Source of the DNA: Microvirga rosea | GTDB lineage: Bacteria > Pseudomonadota > Alphaproteobacteria > Rhizobiales > Beijerinckiaceae | Reading direction: 5' to 3' | Assembly (NCBI RefSeq): GCF_020595095.1 | Contig: NZ_JAJDOP010000022.1 | Span: forward strand, 1-41,291 | DNA: 41,291 nt | Shown: positions 24,775 through 33,127 of the stretch, one piece after another | How the letters are laid out: each line of letters begins with the position of its first letter | How positions within the stretch are numbered: the first letter of the stretch is position 1 | Made by a program: the position numbers and the translations under genes | Notes under the pieces: generated by a model | Database searches by the model: none | Seen by the model: the letters and a program-made list of their open reading frames with translations, nothing else | What the model was told of the DNA's origin: nothing

Positions 24775-25826
24775 ATCGCTACTGGAAAGCGCGTCGGGTC
24801 TTCATGACCGGAGCTACAGGGTTCAAGGGAGCTTGGCTCTCACTCTGGCTTGAGAGTCTTGGTGCAGACCAATACACTGTGTCGCTACCTCCTGACTCCT
24901 CATACCCATTATATGAGAAATTCGACCTTCCACGAGGTGGTAGTCATCACTTTGCAGACATTCGGGATGCGGTGACCTTAAGTCGTCATCTGGACGCAGC
25001 GCAGCCGGAAATAGTGATTCATATGGCTGCGCAGGCTCTCGTCCGACGATCCTATTCTGACCCGATCGAAACATACACGAGCAACGTGCTCGGTACCGTC
25101 AATCTCCTCGAAGCCGTCAGAAAGTCATCCTCAGTCAAGGCTGTTCTAGTTGTTACATCCGACAAAGTGTACGCCAATGATGAAAGCGGGCGTCACTTCT
25201 CGGAAGGAGACAGGCTTGGTGGTAAAGATCCGTACAGTACCTCCAAGGCGTGTACAGAGCTAATTTGCGACAGCTATCGAGATGCCTTCTTTCGCGACAC
25301 GCAGATCAAGCTTGTGACAGCGCGTGCGGGGAATGTGATCGGGGGAGGGGATTGGGCAGAAGAAAGGCTGGTGCCAGATATTGTGCGGGCCTCCGCCAAG
25401 GGTGACACTATCCTTTTGCGCTTTCCTCACGCCACTCGACCTTGGCAGCATGTTCTTGAGCCGCTGTCGGGATACCTCAGGTATATCCAGGCGCTTGCAG
25501 AGAGTCGTCCTGGCGCAGTTCCAAATAGCTTGAATTTTGGACCTTCAAGACGCAACGCCGTGTCTGTCTCGACACTCACCACTGCGTTCCAAAAAATGCT
25601 GGGCCTTGAAGCTACCTCAGAACAGGACGTCGGCGCCCATCCCCGCGAAGCGACATTGCTCACATTGAACTCACAGCTGGCCTCTGACTCCATTGGGTGG
25701 CAGCCACGTCTCACGCTCGAACAGACGGTCGAGTGGACCGCAGAATGGTACCTTGCGAACCGCGAGGGACATGACATGCGGGAATTCACGCTCCAGCAAA
25801 TTGCCAGATACGGAAACCTAGCATGA
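24756..25826 (+). CDS. rfbG: CDP-glucose 4,6-dehydratase
   Basis: 356 residues of the extended SDR family. It has the NAD-binding motif GATGFKG (19-25), the substrate-site VTSDKVYANDE and the catalytic YSTSK (Tyr-x-x-x-Lys, near residue 160), followed by RAGNVIGGGDWAEERLVPDI and RPWQHVLEPLSGYL, all RfbG hallmarks. It converts CDP-glucose to CDP-4-keto-6-deoxyglucose. It overlaps rfbF upstream and the methyltransferase downstream by 4 bases (ATGA), so translation is coupled. With rfbF it supplies the keto sugar that the next enzymes probably modify. Confidence 0.93.
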   Translation: MEDLGLDRYWKARRVFMTGATGFKGAWLSLWLESLGADQYTVSLPPDSSYPLYEKFDLPRGGSHHFADIRDAVTLSRHLDAAQPEIVIHMAAQALVRRSYSDPIETYTSNVLGTVNLLEAVRKSSSVKAVLVVTSDKVYANDESGRHFSEGDRLGGKDPYSTSKACTELICDSYRDAFFRDTQIKLVTARAGNVIGGGDWAEERLVPDIVRASAKGDTILLRFPHATRPWQHVLEPLSGYLRYIQALAESRPGAVPNSLNFGPSRRNAVSVSTLTTAFQKMLGLEATSEQDVGAHPREATLLTLNSQLASDSIGWQPRLTLEQTVEWTAEWYLANREGHDMREFTLQQIARYGNLA

Positions 25827-27058
25827 AGGCCCATAGCTGCAGATTCTGCAACACGCCAACTACATCCGTTTTCGCGGACCTCGGATCGACCCCGCTGGCG
25901 AACTCTTATATTGCGGCGGATCAGCTCTCAGATGCGGAACAATTCTTTCCTCTCCGCGTCCTCGTCTGCAACGAGTGCTGGCTTGTACAAACAGAGACAG
26001 TTGTAGAGCCTGAGGCGATTTTTAGCGAATACGCCTACTTTTCGTCTTATAGCGACAGTTGGGTAGAACATGCTCGTCAGTTTGCGCTGACTGCAATCGA
26101 CCGCTTTGACCTTACGCCTTCGTCACAGGTGATTGAAGTTGCCAGCAATGATGGCTACCTTTTGCGTCATTTCGTGAATAAGGGCATCCCAGTCTTGGGG
26201 ATTGAACCTGCGCGCAATGTCGCCGAGGTAGCGCGTGACGCAGGTGTTCCTACGGATGCTGTCTTCTTCAATCAATCGAGCGCTGTCGACTTGATCAGAC
26301 GAAACGTCCTTGCTGACCTCCTCATTGGGAACAATGTTCTTGCACATGTTCCAGATATAAATGATTTCGTCGGATCTCTGGCTAAAATTCTCAAGCCAAA
26401 CGGCGTTCTTTCAGTCGAGTTTCCTCATCTGATGAAACTCATCAAGGAACGTCAGTTCGATACAATCTATCATGAGCATTTCTATTATCTTTCGGTGACC
26501 GCCGTAGAGAAAATTTTCGAGAAGCATGGCCTCCGAATTTTCGACATCGAAGAGTTGTCAACGCATGGCGGGAGCCTGCGTGTCATGGCGTGCAAACGTG
26601 ATTGCACAGCGCATCACACTACTACCAACGTCGCGAAGTTCCGCGACCAAGAAACTCAATTCGGGCTCACTGATCTCGCTACCTATACGCACTTCCAAGC
26701 TGATATTGCGCAGGTCCGCGACGACCTCATGTCGTTCCTCAAGAGCACAAAGGAGAGTGGGAAAACTGTGGCGGCCTATGGAGCGGCTGCTAAGGGTAAT
26801 ACGCTCCTGAATTTCTGCGGGATCGGAAGCGATCTCATCGAATACGTCGTGGACAGAAATCCATACAAGCAAGGGCGCCATCTGCCGGGTAGTAGGATTC
26901 CAGTGCACACACCCGATCGCTTTGCGCAGACTAAGCCTGACTATATTCTAATCCTCCCATGGAACCTCGCTAGTGAGATAACTCACTCCAACCAGCACGT
27001 GCGTTCCTGGGATGCGAAGTTTGTGGTGGCAGTCCCTAGAACAGTTGTCTTGTCGTGA
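25823..27058 (+). CDS. Sugar C-methyltransferase (SAM-dependent)
   Basis: 411 residues with the three-part layout of NDP-hexose C-methyltransferases (TylCIII/TcaB9-type). An N-terminal zinc-binding part has CRFC (6-9) and CNEC (49-52). A SAM-binding core follows, with VIEVASNDGYLLRHFVNKGI and the acid loop GIEPARNVAEVA. The active-site motif is YHEHFYYLSVTAVEKIFEKH, and the C-terminal domain carries GKTVAAYGAAAKGNTLLNF. Known relatives transfer a methyl group to C3 of a 4-keto-6-deoxy sugar nucleotide. Placement immediately after rfbG (4-base overlap) suggests it acts on CDP-4-keto-6-deoxyglucose. The next gene starts on its stop codon (GTGA). Confidence 0.9.
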   Translation: MKAHSCRFCNTPTTSVFADLGSTPLANSYIAADQLSDAEQFFPLRVLVCNECWLVQTETVVEPEAIFSEYAYFSSYSDSWVEHARQFALTAIDRFDLTPSSQVIEVASNDGYLLRHFVNKGIPVLGIEPARNVAEVARDAGVPTDAVFFNQSSAVDLIRRNVLADLLIGNNVLAHVPDINDFVGSLAKILKPNGVLSVEFPHLMKLIKERQFDTIYHEHFYYLSVTAVEKIFEKHGLRIFDIEELSTHGGSLRVMACKRDCTAHHTTTNVAKFRDQETQFGLTDLATYTHFQADIAQVRDDLMSFLKSTKESGKTVAAYGAAAKGNTLLNFCGIGSDLIEYVVDRNPYKQGRHLPGSRIPVHTPDRFAQTKPDYILILPWNLASEITHSNQHVRSWDAKFVVAVPRTVVLS

Positions 27059-27672
27059 AGTTCCTCGAAACAGCCGTTGCCGGAGCCTTCGTCGTTGAGC
27101 CCAGCCCAAATGTAGATGAGCGCGGCAGCTTTGTACGCACATTCTGTGCCAAGACGTTTTCCGAGAAAGGGCTCGCGAACGTGTTCCCACAGTGCAGCCT
27201 TTCATCCAATACTCGTCGTGGCACACTTCGGGGAATGCACTTTCAGGTTGCCCCTCTTGAGGAAGCAAAGCTCGTTCGCGCGACCAAAGGAAGGATCTTT
27301 GATGTTGCTGTCGACTTGCGACCGGGATCTGAATCGTATCTGAAGTGGTGTTATGTCGAGCTCGATGCAAGAAAAGCCAACGCAATCTATATTCCACCCG
27401 GCTGCGCCCACGGCTTTATAACGCTTGAGGACGACTGCGAAGTCTTCTATCAGATCTCGGTTGAACATGATCCGAGCTTGGCGCGGGGTGTCCGATGGGA
27501 CGATCCGCTGTTTGCAATTGATTGGCCGATCCGTCCGAATGTCATTAGCGCGAGAGATGCGACATATCCGGACTTCGAGCCTCCAGTGAAACATCGGAAG
27601 AACCGGACGTCCGCCTGCGCAAGCAATTCGTCGAAGGAAGAACCTTCGACCCTAGGTGCTCATGTAACGTGA
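27055..27672 (+). CDS. dTDP-4-dehydrorhamnose 3,5-epimerase-like enzyme (RmlC family)
   Basis: 205 residues from a GTG that overlaps the preceding stop (GTGA). RmlC cupin motifs are present: DERGSFVRTFCAKTF, TRRGTLRGMHFQ (the active-site His), VDLRPGSESYLKW, IYIPPGCAHGFITL and VFYQISVEHDP (the conserved Tyr). The family epimerises C3 and/or C5 of 4-keto-6-deoxy sugar nucleotides. After C3 methylation the enzyme may only act at C5. The substrate here is expected to be CDP-linked, not dTDP-linked, since the neighbours are rfbF and rfbG; that is inference. The last 25 residues are a variable tail. A 4-keto reductase is not next to it; the SDR at 33128 could serve. Confidence 0.88.
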   Translation: MKFLETAVAGAFVVEPSPNVDERGSFVRTFCAKTFSEKGLANVFPQCSLSSNTRRGTLRGMHFQVAPLEEAKLVRATKGRIFDVAVDLRPGSESYLKWCYVELDARKANAIYIPPGCAHGFITLEDDCEVFYQISVEHDPSLARGVRWDDPLFAIDWPIRPNVISARDATYPDFEPPVKHRKNRTSACASNSSKEEPSTLGAHVT

Positions 27673-27758
27673 GCTGCCGGTTCAAGTGAAACGCCATTCT
27701 CACGCCTCGCTCAAGCGAACCCCGGTGGAATAGCAAGATTAAGACTGAAGGATTTTCT

Positions 27759-29003
27759 ATGAGCGACGTTAAGCTTAGCATTTGCATACCGACCTACAAT
27801 CGGGCCCCATTTCTACGCAAAGCGCTGACCTACTGCGAAGCATATGCGTTTGACTTCCCGTACGAGATTATCATCTCGGACAATGCTTCAACGGATGAGA
27901 CCACCGAGGTCGTTGCGGAGTTCGTCGCCAAGGCGCTTCCAATTCGTTATTATCGCAGAGCCACCAATGGTGGTGGAGCTCCAAATCTAGCGTGTGCATT
28001 TCGGGAGTCGCGCGGTGAGTATGCCCTCTACTTGGCGGATGACGACTTGCTTATTCCTGACGCAGTGCAGGAGGCTGTTCGGTATCTAGACGCTAATCCC
28101 GACGTCACGGCCTGCTATGCCCCATGGTATATGTATGACGAAGTGCAAGGCGTTGACGTTATGCCCTTTTATTCGGTCGATCAGGATTGCAAGTTTCCGC
28201 GCGGCTCATTTTCCGATATGTTCGAATTTGTTGTAGGGAGGCATGTCTTTCCTGAGATTGGAATATATCGCTCTTCCGCCTGGCGTTCGATCTTAATACC
28301 CTACGAGTTTTGTTTTTGGGCCTTTGTGTATCTCGCGCACTTCCTCGACCATGGTTCCGTCGCGTTCCTCAGAAGGCCCTTCTATCGATCAGTCACAAAC
28401 TCCCTTGTTGCCCATCAACGGCCCCAGGCCGGTGCCGAGGAAGTGATGACGGCGTGGGATCGCTATAGGGGAGGACTGGAGTATCTCCTGCACGTAGGGA
28501 ACAAGCGCTGGGGTTTGGACATGTCGTCAGGACAACGTGTCCGTTGGGAGCAGATGTGCAAGATCTTCACTCTCACTCGAATGACCGTGGCGCTCAGGTT
28601 CTGGATCGCAAAGAAGGACTTCATAAAGGCATACGAACTTTACACCCGTATCACCGTTGGTGGATTGGGTGATCACCCTGAGGTGGCGAAGGTTCGGGAC
28701 ACGCTTCCATTGATGGTGGCAGTTCAGAACCTGGCTTGGCAGGTAAACTCGGTAGCGGGTCTAAAGCGCGTTGTCTTGAGCGGCGTTGACGATGCCGGTT
28801 CTCTTGAGGGGTTATTGCGGGAGCTTGGCCTTAACCCTGATATTGAGGTGCATGGGGATGGATTGGTCAAAGGATCCGCAACAATCGAGACAACCGCGGT
28901 TTTCGTTCCGAATCCAGAAGATCGTACGCCATTCCTGGCGCAAGGTTACCTGCCGAACCTTGTTTTCAGCGAGGAAGATCTTGTTCGCAATACGGTGCTG
29001 TGA
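27759..29003 (+). CDS. Family 2 glycosyltransferase
   Basis: 414 residues with GAAGGA before the ATG. The first 230 are a GT-A, GT2 domain: LSICIPTYNRAPFLRKAL, IIISDNASTDET, then ADDDLLIPDAVQEAV, which carries the metal-binding DxD-type motif. After about residue 250 it has a long C-terminal part (GLDMSSGQRVRWEQMCKIF, later VVLSGVDDAGSLEGLLRELG) that I cannot match to a family. The enzyme probably adds a sugar to the glycan made by this cluster. No transmembrane segment is evident, so it is likely cytoplasmic, as expected if flagellin is modified before export. The next gene is convergent. Confidence 0.88.
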   Translation: MSDVKLSICIPTYNRAPFLRKALTYCEAYAFDFPYEIIISDNASTDETTEVVAEFVAKALPIRYYRRATNGGGAPNLACAFRESRGEYALYLADDDLLIPDAVQEAVRYLDANPDVTACYAPWYMYDEVQGVDVMPFYSVDQDCKFPRGSFSDMFEFVVGRHVFPEIGIYRSSAWRSILIPYEFCFWAFVYLAHFLDHGSVAFLRRPFYRSVTNSLVAHQRPQAGAEEVMTAWDRYRGGLEYLLHVGNKRWGLDMSSGQRVRWEQMCKIFTLTRMTVALRFWIAKKDFIKAYELYTRITVGGLGDHPEVAKVRDTLPLMVAVQNLAWQVNSVAGLKRVVLSGVDDAGSLEGLLRELGLNPDIEVHGDGLVKGSATIETTAVFVPNPEDRTPFLAQGYLPNLVFSEEDLVRNTVL

Positions 29004-29015
29004 GCAGTGAACCAC

Positions 29016-29078
29016 TGCCACACATCCGCGCCAAGAGGTTGTGTGGCACTGCTAGTGGCTCCTTGAAGAGCCATTGTA
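29016..29078. terminator. Bidirectional terminator between convergent genes
   Basis: TGCCACACA (29016-29024) pairs with TGTGTGGCA (29040-29048). A second hairpin, TGGCTC with GAGCCA, follows at about 29055-29072. Both lie in the short gap between the GT2 gene and the convergent methyltransferase gene. Confidence 0.5.
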
Positions 29079-29081
29079 GCT

Positions 29082-29840
29082 TTACGGCTTGATCAAGTAC
29101 GCTCCCGGAGCGTTCGCCCAAGGAAACCTTTTGAGAGGGGCAGTGATACCTCGGGAGCGCGAAAACTCATCCCAAGCCTTTGCCTCACCTGGCCACTTCG
29201 AAGTTCCGTATTCATCTAGTATGAGTACGCCGCCTGGCACAATTCGGTCCCAAGCTTCCTCAAGTGCAACTTTCGTCGGTTCGTAGAGATCGACATCCAA
29301 GTTCAACAGACATATGCGAGCCTCTGGGTTGTCGAGGAGCCATTTCGGAAGCGTCTCACAGACATCCCCCTTGACGACAATCCCGCGACCGGTAGGCAAT
29401 ACCCCGTCGCTATTCTGGAGTGCGAGCAGGGTCTCAAACTCCTCAAGGAAGTTCTCTGAGCTTAATCCTCCCACACTTTTTTGAATACTAACGTCTGCGT
29501 CCCCATCCTCTACCGCTAACTTTGGGAACCCCGCGAAGCTATCGAACCCGATAACCTTTTTGTGCGTGGCCGTCGGTGTCAGGACCTCGAGATACTTGTG
29601 CCAGCTAAAGAAGGACTTGCCATAGTAGACTCCGACGTCGACGTAATGTCCCGGCAACTCCATTGTGAGTTTGAAAAGCTCGTAGTGGGCAAGTTGCCGT
29701 ATGAAGGAACGCCGGCTGGCATATACTGGGAAGAGATCAAGATAGTGGCGCACCTCATGAGGCCAACGCTCAGTGATGCTGGCGAGCTTCTGGTAGTAGG
29801 TTTCCTCTCCACCAGAAGGATAAAAGAATGTGTCAGTCAT
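29082..29840 (-). CDS. TylF/MycF-type O-methyltransferase
   Basis: 252 residues. It matches the macrocin-O-methyltransferase (TylF/MycF) family: MELPGHYVDVGVYYGKSFFS (SAM site), VIGFDSFAGFPKL, the stretch GDVCETLPKWLLDNPEARIC, LLNLDVDLYEPTKVALEEAW (metal-binding Asp pair) and PGGVLILDEYG. These Mg2+-dependent enzymes methylate sugar hydroxyls. It is the last gene of a four-gene minus-strand group (FkbM, FkbM, CmcI-like, TylF-like). Probable target: a hydroxyl of the island's sugar. Whether it acts on the sugar nucleotide or on the finished glycan is not known. Confidence 0.88.
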   Translation of the reverse strand: MTDTFFYPSGGEETYYQKLASITERWPHEVRHYLDLFPVYASRRSFIRQLAHYELFKLTMELPGHYVDVGVYYGKSFFSWHKYLEVLTPTATHKKVIGFDSFAGFPKLAVEDGDADVSIQKSVGGLSSENFLEEFETLLALQNSDGVLPTGRGIVVKGDVCETLPKWLLDNPEARICLLNLDVDLYEPTKVALEEAWDRIVPGGVLILDEYGTSKWPGEAKAWDEFSRSRGITAPLKRFPWANAPGAYLIKP

Positions 29841-29867
29841 TAGACGTTCCTAAAGCCAGTTCTATCG

Positions 29868-30680
29868 CTATACGCGGCGCAAAAACCCATCAGCTGAAGC
29901 TGTGATGACAATCTTATGCTCAATGGTCTTGTCGTATTCGAACTTGAGACGTCCACCATCTGCCGCCGTTCTGCCCTCTTCCGACAGTCTCCTCATATAC
30001 TCCCATACCGCTGTTTTGGGATTGTTGCCTTTCCCCCAGGGACGGTCTGCACACATTTGGTCCGGTAGATCTTCGACACCCGTGTCCCAAACGACGCAGT
30101 AAGAGCCTTCCGAAGTAAGCGGAGCATATTGCTCTAATTCTTCGAGAACGTGATCATGGGTGTGATTGGAATCTAGAAATACCATGATGCGTTGGTAATT
30201 TCGCGCGATATCTTTAACTTGCTGGACGATGGACGGTTCGATTGACGACCCCTGAAGCATTTGGATTTTGTGGCTGAGGGGATGCTCTTCAATCGCCGCT
30301 TTGTTGTGAGCCCGAATATCGATGTCGATGCCAAGGACTTTGCGCGCACTGTGCTGTGGATGGAGAGCCGTGCCAGTAGCCACTGCGTCACAGTAGTCGA
30401 GCAGGGCAAGCATTGACGCGCTCATGACCAGGGAGCCGCCATGGGCAATACCCGTTTCAATGACGAGGTCAGGACGACACGCCCAAATCAACTCTTGGAT
30501 CGCATAGACATCTTGCGGCACCTGGATAATTGGCCGCCCTAGCCAAGTAAAATTCTGCGCATATTCGTGACGAATTGCTTCTCGGACCCATACGCTCGAA
30601 AGTCCAAGGAACGCTTTGTCTTGGCCGAGCCCCTCAATGTTTCGGGCAACGCGCTCACGGAATTGTAGTGACGGATTCAC
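29868..30680 (-). CDS. CmcI-family (cephalosporin hydroxylase-like) methyltransferase
   Basis: 270 residues of the CmcI/rhamnosyl O-methyltransferase family: FTWLGRPIIQVPQDVYAIQE, LVIETGIAHGGSLVMSASML (SAM motif), VLGIDIDIRAHNK, then MVFLDSNHTHDHVLEELEQY with the metal-binding Asp and His. Despite the 'cephalosporin hydroxylase' name, proven relatives are SAM-dependent O-methyltransferases, several acting on sugars. It sits 27 bases from the TylF-like gene and 24 bases from the FkbM gene, so the group is probably co-transcribed. The sugar position methylated is unknown. Confidence 0.87.
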   Translation of the reverse strand: MNPSLQFRERVARNIEGLGQDKAFLGLSSVWVREAIRHEYAQNFTWLGRPIIQVPQDVYAIQELIWACRPDLVIETGIAHGGSLVMSASMLALLDYCDAVATGTALHPQHSARKVLGIDIDIRAHNKAAIEEHPLSHKIQMLQGSSIEPSIVQQVKDIARNYQRIMVFLDSNHTHDHVLEELEQYAPLTSEGSYCVVWDTGVEDLPDQMCADRPWGKGNNPKTAVWEYMRRLSEEGRTAADGGRLKFEYDKTIEHKIVITASADGFLRRV

Positions 30681-30704
30681 ACTGTATCCTTTTCTCAGAA
30701 ATGG

Positions 30705-31787
30705 TTAGTCCTTCCAGCAGTAAAGAACCGTCTCCATCAGCCGAGGAGAATGATGTCTCAGCGCGAAACGGTAGTCTGGTACTAGCTGGCGGACGAAGTC
30801 GGTAATCTGTGGGATGTCTGACGGGAGGTGATAGACGCATATTGCGAGTTTCGGCGTGTGGCATTTGATAGTCGCCTGAGCGCCGTGAAGTAGCTGCATT
30901 TCCATGCCTTCGACGTCAGCCTTTATGAAGGTCACGCTGCGACCCATAAGATAGTCGTCAAGAGCAACTGTGTTTACGTCTCCGCTTCCCAGGGAGAGGG
31001 CTAAGCTCTGTAGGTCGGTGTTGGATGATATGGTCGACGCGCTGCTTGCCTGATCTGATAGACCCATGGGCTCAAGGACTATATTATCGCTGTCAACGGC
31101 CCATTCCGTCGAAAGGCGAGCGCATCGTGTGGTAAGAGCCTCGAACTGACGCCGCCCTGGTTCAAAGGCATAGATTCTCTCGAAGCTCCCTGCACTTGCC
31201 CAGAGAAATCGCTCGACGGTGTCCCCAACATAGGCGCCGGCATCAATATAGATGTCCCGTTCGGAGCCTCGGAACCGAGGCAGACAGAAATATTGGCTGG
31301 GCTCGAAAACTGTTTCTAGAGAAGTTGTGCGGCCGCGCAGCATGCTGGCCATGACTGCGCGGAGAGTCTCTTGGGACCGTGCGTCGTTTAAGATAAGGTC
31401 ATGAACCTTCTCGAATGCGAAGAACTGCGTAGCGACGTAGTACGCGTCTAATGATACTCCGAGGACGCCCTGCTCTTTAAGGATTGCAGACACGGCATGA
31501 ACAGCATGACGTGCTGTGATGAGCACGAAGTCGAGAGCAAATGCGCCTAGATCAGATGGACCGTGAATCTGCACTTCGAGGAGGCGCGACCCAATTTTGC
31601 TCGGGTTAGTATCGAAGCATGCAACGGGTTCAATTCCATTCTGCCTAAGCCAATTTACGGCCCATGTTCCAAGGAATCCGGCGCCATAAATGCCAATACG
31701 CATTTTGGAACTAAGTAAGCCTGCTGGGACTGCGCTCAGTAATCGGTGCGCTTCGTCCTTTAGCTCCACCATTGACGGAACAGTCAC
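30705..31787 (-). CDS. FkbM-type methyltransferase with N-terminal Rossmann domain
   Basis: 360 residues from a GTG at 31787 that overlaps the previous stop (GTGA) and has GGAGAG upstream; longer starts read into the preceding gene. Residues about 20-130 look like a Rossmann-type nucleotide-binding domain (MRIGIYGAGFLGTWAVNWLR, CFDTNPSKIGSRL). The C-terminal half is an FkbM methyltransferase: IYIDAGAYVGDTVERFLWAS, IYAFEPGRRQFEAL, VNTVALDDYLMGRSVTFIKA DVEGMEMQLLHGA. FkbM enzymes O-methylate sugars and polyketides. The architecture matches the upstream neighbour, suggesting an old duplication. Target hydroxyl unknown. Confidence 0.85.
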   Translation of the reverse strand: MTVPSMVELKDEAHRLLSAVPAGLLSSKMRIGIYGAGFLGTWAVNWLRQNGIEPVACFDTNPSKIGSRLLEVQIHGPSDLGAFALDFVLITARHAVHAVSAILKEQGVLGVSLDAYYVATQFFAFEKVHDLILNDARSQETLRAVMASMLRGRTTSLETVFEPSQYFCLPRFRGSERDIYIDAGAYVGDTVERFLWASAGSFERIYAFEPGRRQFEALTTRCARLSTEWAVDSDNIVLEPMGLSDQASSASTISSNTDLQSLALSLGSGDVNTVALDDYLMGRSVTFIKADVEGMEMQLLHGAQATIKCHTPKLAICVYHLPSDIPQITDFVRQLVPDYRFALRHHSPRLMETVLYCWKD

Positions 31788-33010
31788 GATGCTCTCTCCA
31801 AAGGAACCCCGTATACGACCGCGCCGGTACCGCACCAACTGTGAAGACGCATTAGAAAGCGATAGTTTGGAAGGTTCTTCATCATGTAGTCGGGGATCTG
31901 CCAAATCCCATCTTCGTTGTGATACGTTGTGACAGTGACAATTGGGCGCTTTGAAAGGATCGTTTGAAGGCCGCCCTGAAGAGCTGCAAGTTCATGCCCC
32001 TCCAAATGTAGCTTTAGAAAGGTCGGAGAGACCCCCATGCTATCGATCGTCCGTGTCTGCATATCTTCTTGACCGGTATCCGAGAGCTGTGATGCGTAAC
32101 CTAGTCCTGAGTGGAACTTCCGTGAACGCTCGACTGCGTCAAGCGCATAGGGAGCAAGCTTGATTTTGCTGTGACTGCCCTCTACCTCGGCACGAAAACG
32201 ACCCTGAAATACCTCTCGACTATCAGCATCGGGTTCAACCGCGTAAATCGCTTTGTAGGTTCCGCCAACTGCGTCTATAAATGAGCTGATTGCCTCGCCC
32301 CGGTGAGCGCCGCCGTCGAGAAACACCTCACATTCACTGAGACAGCTCAGCACTTCTGGAATGAGGTAGCGGTTACCAAGGGTAACAGGCGCGGACGCGA
32401 AGAACCACTCCTCTCTTAGAAGCCTCCAAGCCAAGAACTGGAGATGATGGGCTCGCGACGTGTCGTCATGCCAAGCGCGGAGAACTGCTTCTGTTTTCCG
32501 TATGGCGTCGGCGCCCATTTTCTCGGCGAACCACCCATTCGACAGAGGGTGCTTGTATCGCAGAGTCTCAGCAATGTCATAAAATGGTACGACATCGGTC
32601 CACCCGTCGAGCCTCAACGAAGATTCAATCGGTGTAAATGGACTTGTTGCGACGGTCACGCCGAGCAAAGCCGATTCCTTGACCACGTCCGGTACTTGGT
32701 CTGGGGTCATAACAGTCACGCCCGCCCAACGTGAATCATGCCGAAGTTGGTCTGCGGCCCGATCGACCACTAGATCTAAGCTGATCTCAGCTGCTCTCAG
32801 GACACTGATGGCAAGTTGTCCGAATGTGCCGGCGCCATAAATCGCCAGCGGCTTACGAGCCTGCCTCGGCGCATATCGGCATATTCCACCATTAAGTTGA
32901 GATAGCAGAACTACGGCTTCATCTGCCGTTGGCGGACGATCAAAATGCCTTGTGGTGTGTGGCACCTCACGCTTCAGTTGATCCGCGATTTGCTCTCCTG
33001 CATGTGTCAT
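31784..33010 (-). CDS. FkbM-type methyltransferase with N-terminal Rossmann domain
   Basis: 408 residues, first gene of the minus-strand group. It has the same two-part design as its downstream neighbour: a Rossmann-like part (KPLAIYGAGTFGQLAISVLR, LDLVVDRAADQL), then an FkbM methyltransferase (EVFLDGGAHRGEAISSFIDA, IYAVEPDADSREVF, TFLKLHLEGHELAALQGGLQ). The FkbM acid motif KxDxEG reads KLHLEG, so the usual Asp is replaced by His; activity may be altered. The N-terminal domain resembles the nucleotide-binding fold of sugar-modifying enzymes, but its ligand is unknown. It is divergent from the SDR gene at 33128, giving a 117-base shared promoter region. Confidence 0.83.
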   Translation of the reverse strand: MTHAGEQIADQLKREVPHTTRHFDRPPTADEAVVLLSQLNGGICRYAPRQARKPLAIYGAGTFGQLAISVLRAAEISLDLVVDRAADQLRHDSRWAGVTVMTPDQVPDVVKESALLGVTVATSPFTPIESSLRLDGWTDVVPFYDIAETLRYKHPLSNGWFAEKMGADAIRKTEAVLRAWHDDTSRAHHLQFLAWRLLREEWFFASAPVTLGNRYLIPEVLSCLSECEVFLDGGAHRGEAISSFIDAVGGTYKAIYAVEPDADSREVFQGRFRAEVEGSHSKIKLAPYALDAVERSRKFHSGLGYASQLSDTGQEDMQTRTIDSMGVSPTFLKLHLEGHELAALQGGLQTILSKRPIVTVTTYHNEDGIWQIPDYMMKNLPNYRFLMRLHSWCGTGAVVYGVPLERAS

Positions 33011-33127
33011 TAAATACCTGCGAGCGATTCGTCTCGTTATTTAAGTTCAGCCTTTAGCTTAGAAAGCAGTCGCAATGCCTGCCGGATACTGCACAACTAA
33101 TAGCCTCAAGCTTTCGCGGGCCTTGTC

